Shown here piece by piece: positions 1-8,254 of a stretch of DNA of 64,000 nt (positions are counted from its first letter, which is position 1; every line of letters starts with the position of its first letter). A model generated the notes under the pieces. The model saw only the letters and a program-made list of their open reading frames with translations, did not search any database and was not told the origin of the DNA. This stretch comes from Marseilla massiliensis (GTDB taxonomy: Bacteria; Bacteroidota; Bacteroidia; Bacteroidales; Bacteroidaceae), in assembly GCF_016899955.1 (NCBI RefSeq), contig NZ_JACJJL010000018.1, positions 23,544 through 87,543 on the forward strand. Reading direction: 5' to 3'. The position numbers were made by a program, and so were the translations under genes.

Positions 1-1098
1 GGTGGAATGGATCATTTTTACCACATGCTTGCCGGTGCGGGGGCGGCTGGGCGTCCGGTGCGTATTGCCTACTTTGGCGATTCGTTCATCGAGGGCGACA
101 TACTTACGTGCGACTTGCGAGAAAAACTGCAACAGGCGTTTGGCGGAAACGGAGTTGGGTGGGTTGACTGCGGAAGCAAAATAAACGGTTTCCGGCGCAC
201 GATAACACAAAATTTCGGAGGCTTTGTAGAGTATGAGGTGGTAAAGAAACCATACTCACACAAGGTGGAGGGCATAAACCAGCGATACTTCATACCGTCT
301 GAAGGGGCTTTTGTCACAACTAAAGGCACGACATACAAGCCGCACTCGGCTTCGTGGCAAGTGGCCCGCCTCTTCTTGCGTACCGACACCACGCTTACAG
401 TGACGGCACAGACGGGCAACGGCAGGCGGCACACGTACAACGTGAAGTCGTCGCCGTCGGTACAGATGTTTACCATGGCCGACACCACCAACAGCATATC
501 ATACAGCTTCACCGGCGTTGGCCGCGACACCTACGTCTACGGCATGGCGCTCGAATCGGCCGGAGGCGTGGTGCTCGACAATTTCAGCATGAGGGGATCG
601 GCAGGATATACGCTGGCAAACATACCGCAGCAAACATTGCGAGATTTTGCCAGGCTTCGCCCATACGACCTTATCGTGCTGCATTTCGGACTCAACGTGC
701 TGAATGAAAAAAGCCAGATTGCCAATTACAAGGCATACACCAAGCGTATGCAGAAGGCTGTCGACAACCTGCGCCAGGCATTCCCAGAGGCCTCGATACT
801 CATAGTGAGCGTGCCCGACCGCGACCAGCGCACGGCTGCCGGCATACGTACCATGAACGGGGTTGAGTCGCTGGCCGCTTACCAACAGCTGATGGCCTCG
901 GAGTGCCGTGTGGCTTATTTCAACCTGTTCGAGGCCATGGGAGGGCGCGAGAGCATGAAAGCCATGGTGGACAAAGGATGGGCCAACAAAGACTACACCC
1001 ACCTGAGCTTTGCTGGCGGGAAGCATGTGGCCAACTACATCTTTGAATCATTCATGGCCGGATTTGAAAACTATAAACGTCGAAACAACATTAAATAG
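1..1098 (+). CDS. SGNH/GDSL-type esterase, 5' end cut by the window
   Basis: The reading frame is open to the window edge and the first visible ATG (position 7) leaves no signal peptide, so the true start is probably upstream and the gene is partial. The protein shows the SGNH hydrolase blocks: GDSF near the N-terminus (nucleophile Ser), a later FGLN block where family members have GxN, and a C-terminal DYTHLS block (catalytic Asp and His). Such proteins remove or transfer acyl groups on polysaccharides outside the cytoplasm. It sits 4 bases upstream of an MBOAT acyltransferase gene on the same strand, a pairing typical of polysaccharide O-acetylation systems (AlgI/AlgJ- or Dlt-like), so the two probably act together in O-acetylating an envelope glycan. 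The exact substrate cannot be read from the sequence. Confidence 0.8.
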   Translation, partial: GGMDHFYHMLAGAGAAGRPVRIAYFGDSFIEGDILTCDLREKLQQAFGGNGVGWVDCGSKINGFRRTITQNFGGFVEYEVVKKPYSHKVEGINQRYFIPSEGAFVTTKGTTYKPHSASWQVARLFLRTDTTLTVTAQTGNGRRHTYNVKSSPSVQMFTMADTTNSISYSFTGVGRDTYVYGMALESAGGVVLDNFSMRGSAGYTLANIPQQTLRDFARLRPYDLIVLHFGLNVLNEKSQIANYKAYTKRMQKAVDNLRQAFPEASILIVSVPDRDQRTAAGIRTMNGVESLAAYQQLMASECRVAYFNLFEAMGGRESMKAMVDKGWANKDYTHLSFAGGKHVANYIFESFMAGFENYKRRNNIK

Positions 1099-1102
1099 AA
1101 CA

Positions 1103-2590
1103 ATGCTTGACAGTATTTTACATTTGTTGGCATACAATCCAGACGAGCCTCTGATATTCAGCAGCGGCCTTTTCCTGTTTCTCTTCCTGGGCTTTTCGTT
1201 CGTCTACATGCTCCTGCAGAGGCAGCGCGTTCTTCGGTTGCTGTTTGTCACGGCCTTTTCATACTACTTCTATTATAAGAGCAGCGGTGTTTACTTTGTG
1301 CTTCTGGCCATTGTCACCGTGAGCGATTATTTCATTGCAGCCGGAATATGGAACTACAGGCAGCGCCATCCCGAGCGCAGGCTGTTGCCAAAGGTGCTGG
1401 TTGCGCTGAGCCTTTGCATCGGATTGGGCATGCTGGGCTATTTTAAGTACACCAATTTCTTTGCAGGTCTCATTGCCCGCATGGTTGACTTCAACTTTCA
1501 GCCGTGGGACATCTTCCTGCCCGTTGGCATAAGCTTCTTCACGTTTCAAAGCCTCAGCTATACGATAGATGTGTATCGCGGACAGCTCAAACCGCTGCCC
1601 TCGTTGCTTGACTATGCGTTCTTTGTGTCGTTTTTCCCCCAACTCGTTGCCGGCCCCATAGTCAGGGCGCGCGACTTCGCCCCCCAGATACGGCATCCGT
1701 TGGTCGTTACAAACGACATGTTTGCCAAGGGAGTGTTCCTTATATCCATAGGCCTCTTCAAGAAAGCAGTGATAAGCGATTACATCAGCCTCAACTTTGT
1801 TGACCGTATATTCGACAATCCCGGATTGTACAGCGGGATAGAGAATCTGCTCGGGTTGTATGGCTATGCCCTGCAGATATATTGCGACTTCAGCGGATAC
1901 AGCGACATGGCCATTGGTTTGGCGCTGCTTCTGGGATTCCATTTTCCAATGAACTTCAACGCACCATACGTCAGCAGCAGCATAACGGAGTTTTGGAGGC
2001 GCTGGCATATTTCGCTCTCTACGTGGATACGCGACTATATTTACATATCGATGGGAGGCAACCGCAAGGGAAAGCTGCGCACGTATGTAAACCTGGTGGT
2101 TACCATGCTTCTTGGCGGATTGTGGCATGGCGCAAGCCTAAATTTCGTGGCTTGGGGCGGCATGCACGGTTTGGCGCTGGCTGCTCATAAGTATTTCCGC
2201 ACCGATGTGCTTCACCACGACAGGAATTACCGTTCACACGGCTTGCGCAAGGCATTGGCGTGCATAATCACTTTCCATTTCGTATGCTTCACGTGGATAT
2301 TTTTCAGAAACGGAACGTTCGAGGCCTGTGGTGTAATGCTGAAGCAAATATTCACCGACTTCCACCCCGAACTGTTCTGGCAGGTTGTCGTCAATTACAA
2401 ATATGTGTTCATGCTGATTGCCTTGGGCTATCTGACCCACTTCATTCCAGACTCGTGGCAGGAGCGCATGATATATTGCCTGAAGCGGGGCAATATAGTT
2501 GTCGACGCATTGCTTATAACAGCTGTCATCTATATAGTTATCCAGATAAAGAGCAGCACCATCCAACCGTTCATCTATTTCCAGTTTTAA
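1103..2590 (+). CDS. MBOAT family O-acyltransferase (AlgI/DltB-like)
   Basis: A 495-residue polytopic membrane protein of the membrane-bound O-acyltransferase family. It has many hydrophobic segments, the family block around YCDFSGYSDMAIG, a WRRWHISLS block, and the LWHGASLNF block that carries the invariant catalytic His. AlgI-type members pass acetyl groups across the cytoplasmic membrane to a partner SGNH protein that modifies an exported polysaccharide. I chose the ATG at 1103, 4 bases after the SGNH stop; the frame is open from 1010 but that would overlap the upstream gene by about 90 bases. A strong hairpin follows the stop. The polysaccharide modified is unknown. Confidence 0.9.
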   Translation: MLDSILHLLAYNPDEPLIFSSGLFLFLFLGFSFVYMLLQRQRVLRLLFVTAFSYYFYYKSSGVYFVLLAIVTVSDYFIAAGIWNYRQRHPERRLLPKVLVALSLCIGLGMLGYFKYTNFFAGLIARMVDFNFQPWDIFLPVGISFFTFQSLSYTIDVYRGQLKPLPSLLDYAFFVSFFPQLVAGPIVRARDFAPQIRHPLVVTNDMFAKGVFLISIGLFKKAVISDYISLNFVDRIFDNPGLYSGIENLLGLYGYALQIYCDFSGYSDMAIGLALLLGFHFPMNFNAPYVSSSITEFWRRWHISLSTWIRDYIYISMGGNRKGKLRTYVNLVVTMLLGGLWHGASLNFVAWGGMHGLALAAHKYFRTDVLHHDRNYRSHGLRKALACIITFHFVCFTWIFFRNGTFEACGVMLKQIFTDFHPELFWQVVVNYKYVFMLIALGYLTHFIPDSWQERMIYCLKRGNIVVDALLITAVIYIVIQIKSSTIQPFIYFQF

Positions 2591-2597
2591 GAATGGC

Positions 2598-2642
2598 AAA
2601 GCGAAGTGGCAAGCTCGGTTGTCGGGCTTGCCACTTCGCTTT
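2598..2642. terminator. Bidirectional hairpin terminator between convergent genes
   Basis: A perfect 17-base inverted repeat (2598-2614 with 2626-2642, loop of 11) lies between the MBOAT stop and the stop of the convergent DUF4301 gene. It ends in AAA/TTT on both sides, as expected of a terminator serving both strands. Confidence 0.75.
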
Positions 2643-2656
2643 ATTCAGGTTGGTTG

Positions 2657-4174
2657 TTACTGGTGTTGCTCGCGGAGCAGGTCGTTGACAGTCTTCACAG
2701 GATTGAACGTTGTCAGCGGAACTTCTACGAAAACGGTGTTCCAGTCACTCATGGCCCCGTTCCACAAGCCGGGCAGTTCGAGGGCCTTGAGCTCTTTGCC
2801 GTTCTTGCTCTTGCTGCTGATGAAGCCAGTGGTCTTGTCTACGTATTTAGGCAGGTCAAACGCGTTGCCCTTGTAATCCTTTACGGCGCAGACCAAGTCG
2901 ACGGGATTGAAGTGTGTGCCTTTGGTGAACATCTCGACATACTCCTTGTTAGACTTGTCTATCTGGCTGCTCTCAAGTATCTGCAGGCTCACAGTGCCGT
3001 CATGGTTGTATGTAAGGAACGGGCCTCCGCCGGGTTCACCCACGTTTTTGACCACACCGCAAACGCGTATCGGTCGGTTCAGCTTGTTTTTGAGGTATAT
3101 CACGAGTTCGGCATCCTCCAAGTGCTTGATGTCCTGCTTTCGGCAGCATAGGTCGTTCTGCACGAAACGTATGATGCTCTCGAGCTGCTCGTGTGAGTAA
3201 TTTCCTGTCTCAAGAAGGTTGAGGTATTCAAACACTTTTTCCTGTATCGTTACGAGCACGCCAGCAATCACTTGCTTGTATAGCACCGTGTCGCCTTTGA
3301 GCCTGTCGGGTACTACATTGTCGATGTTCTTTATGAATACGATGTCGGCCTCTATCTCGTTAAGATTCTCGATGAGCGCGCCGTGGCCTCCCGGGCGGAA
3401 CAACAGCTTGCCGTCTTCAGTCCTGAAGGGGGTGTTGTCTGGGTTGGCGGCAATAGTATCTGTTGAGGGCTTTTGCTCAGAGAACGAGATGTCATAGTCT
3501 ACGTTGAATTTTTCACTGTAATATCCAAGCTTGGCCTCGACCATCGACTTGAACAAGTGCAGGTGCTCGTGGCTTACTGTAAAGTGGATGCGAGACTTAC
3601 CCTTGCTTGAAGCATAGAGGGCGCCCTCAACCAGATGCTCTTCCATGGGAGTGCGAACACCGTCATCATATTTGTGGAAAAGCAACAATCCTTTAGGCAG
3701 CTGCCCATAGTTCAGCCCCTTGCTCTCCAGTAGGTTGGCCACAATCGCCTTATAGTTGCCGTCGGCTATCAAGTCGCAGACAGACTTGCCTTCGTTGTTT
3801 AAGCAAGCCTTGTCAAGCGCATCATAGAAAGCAAACCGCTTCAAGCCGTCGAAAAAATGCTTTTCAAAATCTGTCGTCGGAACATCGTAATCAGCGTCAA
3901 GGAAAGCAAACAAGTCTTTGAACATACGGCTTGCGGCACCAGAGGCAGGAACAAACTTCACTATCTGCTTGCCTTGCTCCTTGTAATTCTCCCATGCAGC
4001 CTCATACTGTTTGCATTCGTCGTCGGTCAAAGCCATGATTCCATGGCCGATGCCGGCAGCTGCTTCTAATCTCAAAAATGGGAAGCCTGTTTTAAACTCA
4101 TCAAGCTGATTCTTGATTTGCTCTTCTGAAATGCCCTTGGAGGCAATCTGTTTCAAGTCGTCTTGTGATAACAT
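2657..4174 (-). CDS. DUF4301 family protein
   Basis: A 505-residue cytoplasmic protein that I recognise as the Bacteroidota family DUF4301; no signal peptide or membrane segment is seen. A conserved-looking block, KFVPASGAASRMFK (around residues 92-105), resembles the glycine-rich nucleotide-binding start of sugar nucleotidyltransferases, and a second glycine-rich block, RPGGHGALIENL, lies mid-protein. That suggests nucleotide or sugar-phosphate binding, but no function is established to my knowledge. It is transcribed divergently from the rel gene with 116 bases between the starts; a TATATTTG box (4203-4210 on the minus strand) may be its -7 element. Family call is good, function unknown. 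Confidence 0.8.
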   Translation of the reverse strand: MLSQDDLKQIASKGISEEQIKNQLDEFKTGFPFLRLEAAAGIGHGIMALTDDECKQYEAAWENYKEQGKQIVKFVPASGAASRMFKDLFAFLDADYDVPTTDFEKHFFDGLKRFAFYDALDKACLNNEGKSVCDLIADGNYKAIVANLLESKGLNYGQLPKGLLLFHKYDDGVRTPMEEHLVEGALYASSKGKSRIHFTVSHEHLHLFKSMVEAKLGYYSEKFNVDYDISFSEQKPSTDTIAANPDNTPFRTEDGKLLFRPGGHGALIENLNEIEADIVFIKNIDNVVPDRLKGDTVLYKQVIAGVLVTIQEKVFEYLNLLETGNYSHEQLESIIRFVQNDLCCRKQDIKHLEDAELVIYLKNKLNRPIRVCGVVKNVGEPGGGPFLTYNHDGTVSLQILESSQIDKSNKEYVEMFTKGTHFNPVDLVCAVKDYKGNAFDLPKYVDKTTGFISSKSKNGKELKALELPGLWNGAMSDWNTVFVEVPLTTFNPVKTVNDLLREQHQ

Positions 4175-4229
4175 ATATATTGAATTTAAAGTAATTTCGT
4201 CACAAATATACTAACTTTCCGCCGAAAAA

Positions 4230-4260
4230 TTGAAATAATGAGATAAAAGTTGTACCTTTG
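4230..4260 (+). promoter_or_regulatory. Bacteroidota-type promoter of the rel gene
   Basis: TTG at 4230-4232, a 20-base spacer, and TACCTTTG at 4253-4260 match the Bacteroidota vegetative consensus TTTG/TAnnTTTG. The expected transcript would start about 25 bases before the rel ATG at 4291. Confidence 0.75.
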
Positions 4261-4290
4261 CAATGATATATTAACACACAGAGAGTAATT

Positions 4291-6498
4291 ATGGCCGATA
4301 GATTTGAGTTTACACATCAGGAAAAAGCAGCATCTTTGCTATTATACTCCACGCTGAAGGAAAAGATTGGGCCGTCACTTCTTCCCGATGACGAGAAGAA
4401 GATACGTGGCCACCTTGCTGATTCTGTAAAGCAGAATCTCATCAAGCGTGATGTGTTTGGGCTTAACCCGGTATTGTTCGGTTTCCAAACAGCCATGATT
4501 GTTGTCGACGAGATTGGGCTCAAAAGAGATGCCGTGCTGGCGATACTGCTGCACCCAAGCGTGTCTAACGGTTATGTTTCAATAGACGAAGTGCGTGAGC
4601 AGTTCGGCGATTCCGTGGCCCGCATACTCCACGGCCTGGAAAGGATAGCCGACCTGTATGCCAAGAATCCTGTCATTGAGAGTGAGAATTTCCGAAACCT
4701 GTTGCTGTCTTTCGCCGAAGACATGCGGGTGATTCTAATCATGATAGCAGACAGGGTTAACCTCATGAGGCAAATACGCGACACGGAGAACACTGAGGCC
4801 AAGATGAGGGTGTCTGAAGAGGCTGCCTATCTTTACGCCCCGCTGGCCCACAAGCTTGGCCTGTATAAGCTGAAAAGCGAACTTGAAGATCTGTCGTTGA
4901 AATACTTGGAGCACGATGCCTATTACATGATAAAGGACAAGCTGAATGCTACCAAGCAGGCCCGTGATGCCTATATCAGCAGGTTCATCGAACCGATACA
5001 GAAACGGCTTATGGATGCCGGACTGCGCTTCCACATGAAAGGCAGGACAAAAAGCATTCATTCGATATGGCAAAAGATGAAGAAACAGAAGTGTGCCTTT
5101 GAAGGCATATACGACTTGTTTGCCATACGTATCATTCTCGATTCGCCGCAAGACAAGGAGAAAATGCAGTGTTGGCAGGCTTATTCCATTGTCACAGACA
5201 TGTATCAGCCGAATCCGAAGCGCTTGCGCGATTGGTTGTCTGTGCCGAAGTCAAATGGATATGAAAGCCTGCATATCACGGTGCTCGGGCCTGAACAGAA
5301 ATGGGTTGAGGTGCAAATAAGAACCGAGAGGATGGACGAGATAGCCGAGCGGGGAGTGGCGGCACACTGGAGATACAAGGGCATAAAAGGTGAAAGCGGG
5401 CTCGATGAATGGCTTACAAACATACGCAACATCCTCGAAACGAGCGATGACCTGCAGGTCATGGACCAGTTTAAAATGGATTTGTATGAGGACGAGGTAT
5501 TCGTTTTCACCCCAAAAGGAGATTTGTTTAAGTTTCCCAAAGGCGCAACAGTATTGGATTTTGCCTACCACATACATTCAAAGATAGGCAGTAGCTGCAC
5601 TGGGGCCAAGATAAACAACAAGATTGTAACCTTGCGCGAAGAACTGCACAGTGGCGACCAGGTTGAGATACTGACCTCAAGCACCCAGAAACCCAAGCAG
5701 GCATGGCTCAACATCGTGAAGACATCGCGCGCCAAGGCTAAGGTAAGGCTGGCCTTGAAAGAAACGCAGGTGAAGGAAGGGCAGTATGCAAAAGAAGTCA
5801 TAGAGAGGAAATTCAAGAACCGCAAGATTGAATTCGATGAGTCAACCATGGCCCGGCTTATCAAAAAGATGGGCTTCAAAGAGGTTAGCGATTTCTATAG
5901 GCAGATTGCAGATGGCGAATTGGACACCAATGAGGTAATCGACAAGTACGTTGAGCTTCAGTCAAAGGAAAAGAGTGGGGCAGGGGACCAGCCTGCCCGA
6001 AGTGCGGAGGAATTCAATTTCAATGCTGCCAATGAGATGTCTGTGCCCAATGACGATGTTTTGGTTATAGACAGAAACCTTAAGGGCATCGACTATCAAC
6101 TTGCCCGTTGCTGTCAACCGATTTATGGTGACGACGTCTTCGGGTTCGTCACAGTCAACGGCGGAATAAAGATACACCGAACCGACTGTCCTAATGCGGC
6201 AGAGTTGAGAAAGCGTTTCGGCTACCGTATTGTCAAAGCCCGATGGAGCGGCAAAGGTTCGTCGAAGTATTCAATCACACTCAGAGTTATTGGAAATGAC
6301 GACATCGGCATCGTAAACAACCTTACAAGCATAATAAGCAAAGACGAACGACTGACATTGCGCTCTATAAGCATCGACAGCAACGATGGCTTGTTTAGGG
6401 GCAACCTGGTGGTTATGCTTGAAGACACCTCGCGCCTTGAGTCTCTAATAAAGAGGTTGCGCACTGTAAAGGGGGTGAAACAGGTTGAGAGAATATAA
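4291..6498 (+). CDS. rel: RelA/SpoT-type (p)ppGpp synthetase with degenerate HD domain
   Basis: A 735-residue long Rsh protein making the alarmone (p)ppGpp from GTP/GDP and ATP. Order of domains: HD-like hydrolase (about 25-180), synthetase (about 240-350, with GRTKSIHSIW, YDLFAIRII, NGYESLH and VEVQIRT blocks), TGS (about 395-455, VFVFTPKGDLFKFPKG), a conserved-Cys region (ARCCQPI) and a C-terminal ACT domain (about 660-735). The HD hydrolase motif is changed: where active enzymes read HDVVEDT-like, this reads HPSVSNG (His88-Pro89), and the later ADRxHNMR block reads ADRVNLMR. The synthetase blocks look intact. I infer a synthetase-only, RelA-like enzyme, with a separate hydrolase-competent Rsh expected elsewhere. 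It has its own promoter and a 23-base hairpin after the stop. Confidence 0.93.
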   Translation: MADRFEFTHQEKAASLLLYSTLKEKIGPSLLPDDEKKIRGHLADSVKQNLIKRDVFGLNPVLFGFQTAMIVVDEIGLKRDAVLAILLHPSVSNGYVSIDEVREQFGDSVARILHGLERIADLYAKNPVIESENFRNLLLSFAEDMRVILIMIADRVNLMRQIRDTENTEAKMRVSEEAAYLYAPLAHKLGLYKLKSELEDLSLKYLEHDAYYMIKDKLNATKQARDAYISRFIEPIQKRLMDAGLRFHMKGRTKSIHSIWQKMKKQKCAFEGIYDLFAIRIILDSPQDKEKMQCWQAYSIVTDMYQPNPKRLRDWLSVPKSNGYESLHITVLGPEQKWVEVQIRTERMDEIAERGVAAHWRYKGIKGESGLDEWLTNIRNILETSDDLQVMDQFKMDLYEDEVFVFTPKGDLFKFPKGATVLDFAYHIHSKIGSSCTGAKINNKIVTLREELHSGDQVEILTSSTQKPKQAWLNIVKTSRAKAKVRLALKETQVKEGQYAKEVIERKFKNRKIEFDESTMARLIKKMGFKEVSDFYRQIADGELDTNEVIDKYVELQSKEKSGAGDQPARSAEEFNFNAANEMSVPNDDVLVIDRNLKGIDYQLARCCQPIYGDDVFGFVTVNGGIKIHRTDCPNAAELRKRFGYRIVKARWSGKGSSKYSITLRVIGNDDIGIVNNLTSIISKDERLTLRSISIDSNDGLFRGNLVVMLEDTSRLESLIKRLRTVKGVKQVERI

Positions 6499-6524
6499 AA
6501 AAAACTGCTGCCACATTTTGGGAG

Positions 6525-6575
6525 TATAAGAATAGAATGCCCGAGGAGAGAATCCTCGGGCATTCTATTCTTATA
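6525..6575. terminator. Perfect 23-base hairpin between convergent rel and tcdA
   Basis: 6525-6547 is exactly complementary to 6553-6575 with a 5-base loop, and the stem starts and ends in AT-rich sequence. It lies 26 bases after the rel stop; tcdA converges from the other side. A weaker hairpin (about 6646-6660 with 6671-6685) follows and pairs better on the plus-strand RNA, through two G-U pairs. Confidence 0.75.
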
Positions 6576-6703
6576 TTTTGAGCAACAGCTTTTAGCGGAC
6601 ATAAACCATTACTGCTGCTGCAAAACAGCCATCCTTGACATTTTGATTACGAGTGCCATTACATAGTTGCAATGGCGCTCGTGATTGATTGTTCCACATA
6701 TCA

Positions 6704-7423
6704 TTATTTCGTATTGTAGCCAATCAGGTCCTTGACAGCCTCGCTGCCCATCACCAACCCTGCTGCGGCAGGGACGAAAGCATTGCTTGCCGGAACATGC
6801 CTCGACGGATTGCCACCATCGTCACATACAATCTTTATTGGCTGCTCATAGCTACAAACAACCTTCAGTTTTCTTATGCCAAGCTCTTTCAGTTTCTTTC
6901 GCATTACCTTTGCTATCGGATCCATCTTTGTCTTGAATATGTCGGTCACGCAAAATGCGGTAGGATCCATTTTGTTTGCAGCGCCCATAGAACTGATAAC
7001 AGGTATGCCCTGCGACTTACAGCGTTTCACCAACTCTACCTTGGCAGCTATCGTGTCTATGCAGTCGAGCACATAATCATATCTTGTCAGGTCAAAGTTG
7101 TCTGCGTTGTCCGGCAGATAAAATACGGCATGGGCAAAAACTGAGCATTCAGGGTTTATGTCCATAACCCTCTCCTTGGCAACATCAACTTTTAGTTTCC
7201 CAACGGTGCTATGCAAAGCTATGATTTGCCTGTTTATGTTTGACAGGCTTACGCGGTCATTGTCAAACAAGTCAAGTTGGCCGACACCGCTACGGGCAAG
7301 CACCTCAACGGCATAGCCGCCCACACCACCTACACCGAACACAGCCACACGGCAGTGTTCCAATGTCTTTATGGCCGCATCGCCTAATAGTTGTTTTGTT
7401 CTTGAAATTGTTTCGTTCTGCAT
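6704..7423 (-). CDS. tcdA: tRNA threonylcarbamoyladenosine dehydratase (TcdA/CsdL)
   Basis: A 239-residue E1-like (ThiF/MoeB/HesA) ATP-dependent enzyme that cyclises t6A37 of tRNA to ct6A. The N-terminal nucleotide-binding loop GVGGVGGYAVE (from residue 30), the DNDRVSLSNINRQ block with the adenylation Asp and Arg, and the DCIDT block are clear; the length fits TcdA rather than the longer ThiF/MoeB enzymes with rhodanese tails. It lies directly downstream of a tRNA operon on the same strand. Its ATG is only 18 bases from the operon's terminator, so expression may depend on readthrough or on a promoter overlapping that terminator. Confidence 0.88.
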   Translation of the reverse strand: MQNETISRTKQLLGDAAIKTLEHCRVAVFGVGGVGGYAVEVLARSGVGQLDLFDNDRVSLSNINRQIIALHSTVGKLKVDVAKERVMDINPECSVFAHAVFYLPDNADNFDLTRYDYVLDCIDTIAAKVELVKRCKSQGIPVISSMGAANKMDPTAFCVTDIFKTKMDPIAKVMRKKLKELGIRKLKVVCSYEQPIKIVCDDGGNPSRHVPASNAFVPAAAGLVMGSEAVKDLIGYNTK

Positions 7424-7441
7424 ATATGGACATAGTGAAAT

Positions 7442-7467
7442 AAAAAAGCCCGAAGAAACTCCGGGCC
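7442..7467 (-). terminator. Rho-independent terminator of the tRNA operon
   Basis: On the minus strand a GCCCG/CGGGC stem with a 9-base loop is followed by six T residues (complement of 7442-7447), directly after the second tRNA-Glu gene in the direction of transcription. Confidence 0.75.
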
Positions 7468-7474
7468 TTCTTTG

Positions 7475-7546
7475 TAGTGGATAGGGGAATCGAACCCCTA
7501 TGCCAAGATTGAGAATCTTGTATCCTAACCATTAGATGAATCCACC
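7475..7546 (-). tRNA. tRNA-Glu (anticodon CUC)
   Basis: A 72-base cloverleaf: 7-base acceptor stem GGTGGAT/ATCCACT, a D-arm of Glu type, anticodon stem CAAGA/TCTTG with loop TTCTCAA giving anticodon CUC, and a T-stem AGGGG/CCCCT with TTCGATT loop. The discriminator is A and the CCA end is not fully encoded. It is identical in sequence to the copy at 7599-7670. Confidence 0.93.
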
Positions 7547-7598
7547 ATACATCTGTATATAGAAAAGAAAAAGAGCTCAGTCAATGAACTCTTTCGTG

Positions 7599-7670
7599 TA
7601 GTGGATAGGGGAATCGAACCCCTATGCCAAGATTGAGAATCTTGTATCCTAACCATTAGATGAATCCACC
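7599..7670 (-). tRNA. tRNA-Glu (anticodon CUC), identical second copy
   Basis: Base-for-base identical to the tRNA at 7475-7546 over 72 bases, separated from it by 52 bases. The spacer forms AAGAG...CTCTT on the minus strand followed by T-rich sequence, which may be a processing hairpin or weak terminator. Confidence 0.93.
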
Positions 7671-7686
7671 GCAATACCTTATTCCG

Positions 7687-7774
7687 CGGAAGCTGGGGGA
7701 TTCGAACCCCCGGTACGATAAACTCGCACGGCAGTTTAGCAAACTGCTGGTTTCAGCCACTCACCCAAACTTCC
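7687..7774 (-). tRNA. tRNA-Ser (anticodon GCU)
   Basis: An 88-base class II tRNA with a long variable arm: acceptor GGAAGTT/AGCTTCC, anticodon stem GCAGT/ACTGC with loop TTGCTAA (anticodon GCU), discriminator G. It is the first gene of the tRNA operon. Confidence 0.93.
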
Positions 7775-7816
7775 TCAGATTTTCTTTTCTTTAGGCATCT
7801 TCTCTCAAATGCGATG

Positions 7817-7848
7817 CAAAGGTACTGCTTTTATTTCACACTACCAAA
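7817..7848 (-). promoter_or_regulatory. Promoter of the tRNA-Ser/Glu/Glu operon
   Basis: On the minus strand TTTG (7845-7848), a 20-base spacer and TACCTTTG (7817-7824) stand about 43 bases before tRNA-Ser, matching the Bacteroidota consensus. Confidence 0.75.
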
Positions 7849-7881
7849 TTTTTTCTAATTAATTTTACAAACAACGGTAGA

Positions 7882-8250
7882 TTAATTGTTTTTCAGCGCT
7901 ATGACGCCGGTCATCTCCTTATTTAAATAAAAGGTGTCATGGAAATCCTGTCCGTTAATCTTGTATCTCACCCTTATGATAATGAGCTTTTCGTCTTTGT
8001 TCCTCTGGGCAAACTCTGTGCGCCCGGCATACATCGACGAGTTTTTGGCAGTATTTCGCAGCTTATTTATTATAGAGTCATTAAGATACCTCGTTGAGTC
8101 AATATCACTGTACTCAACTATTTGCAGGGCTGAGGCATCTTTCAGGTTGTTTTCCATAAAGTCTTCTACAACAGATTCGGCTTTATGCTGTTGCCCGCAC
8201 GAAGCGAGCAACAGCATTGCAGATGACAACAAAATGTGTCTTATTTTCAT
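7882..8250 (-). CDS. Small putative lipoprotein
   Basis: A 122-residue protein of unrecognised family. The N-terminus MKIRHILLSSAMLLLASCGQQ is a lipoprotein signal with lipobox LASC (Cys18), so the mature protein should be lipid-anchored. The frame is open further upstream (to 8484), but that part is antisense to nothing sensible and lies inside pepD in another frame; the lipobox fixes the start at 8250. It follows the pepD stop by 4 bases, so the two are very likely one operon. The C-terminal half is rich in charged residues and beta-prone (RVRYKINGQDFHDTFYLN). No function can be assigned. Confidence 0.72.
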   Translation of the reverse strand: MKIRHILLSSAMLLLASCGQQHKAESVVEDFMENNLKDASALQIVEYSDIDSTRYLNDSIINKLRNTAKNSSMYAGRTEFAQRNKDEKLIIIRVRYKINGQDFHDTFYLNKEMTGVIALKNN

Positions 8251-8254
8251 ATTC

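Noticed and set aside
6646..6685. Small RNA between rel and tcdA
   Set aside because: Only a single imperfect hairpin is seen; no promoter or terminator of its own.
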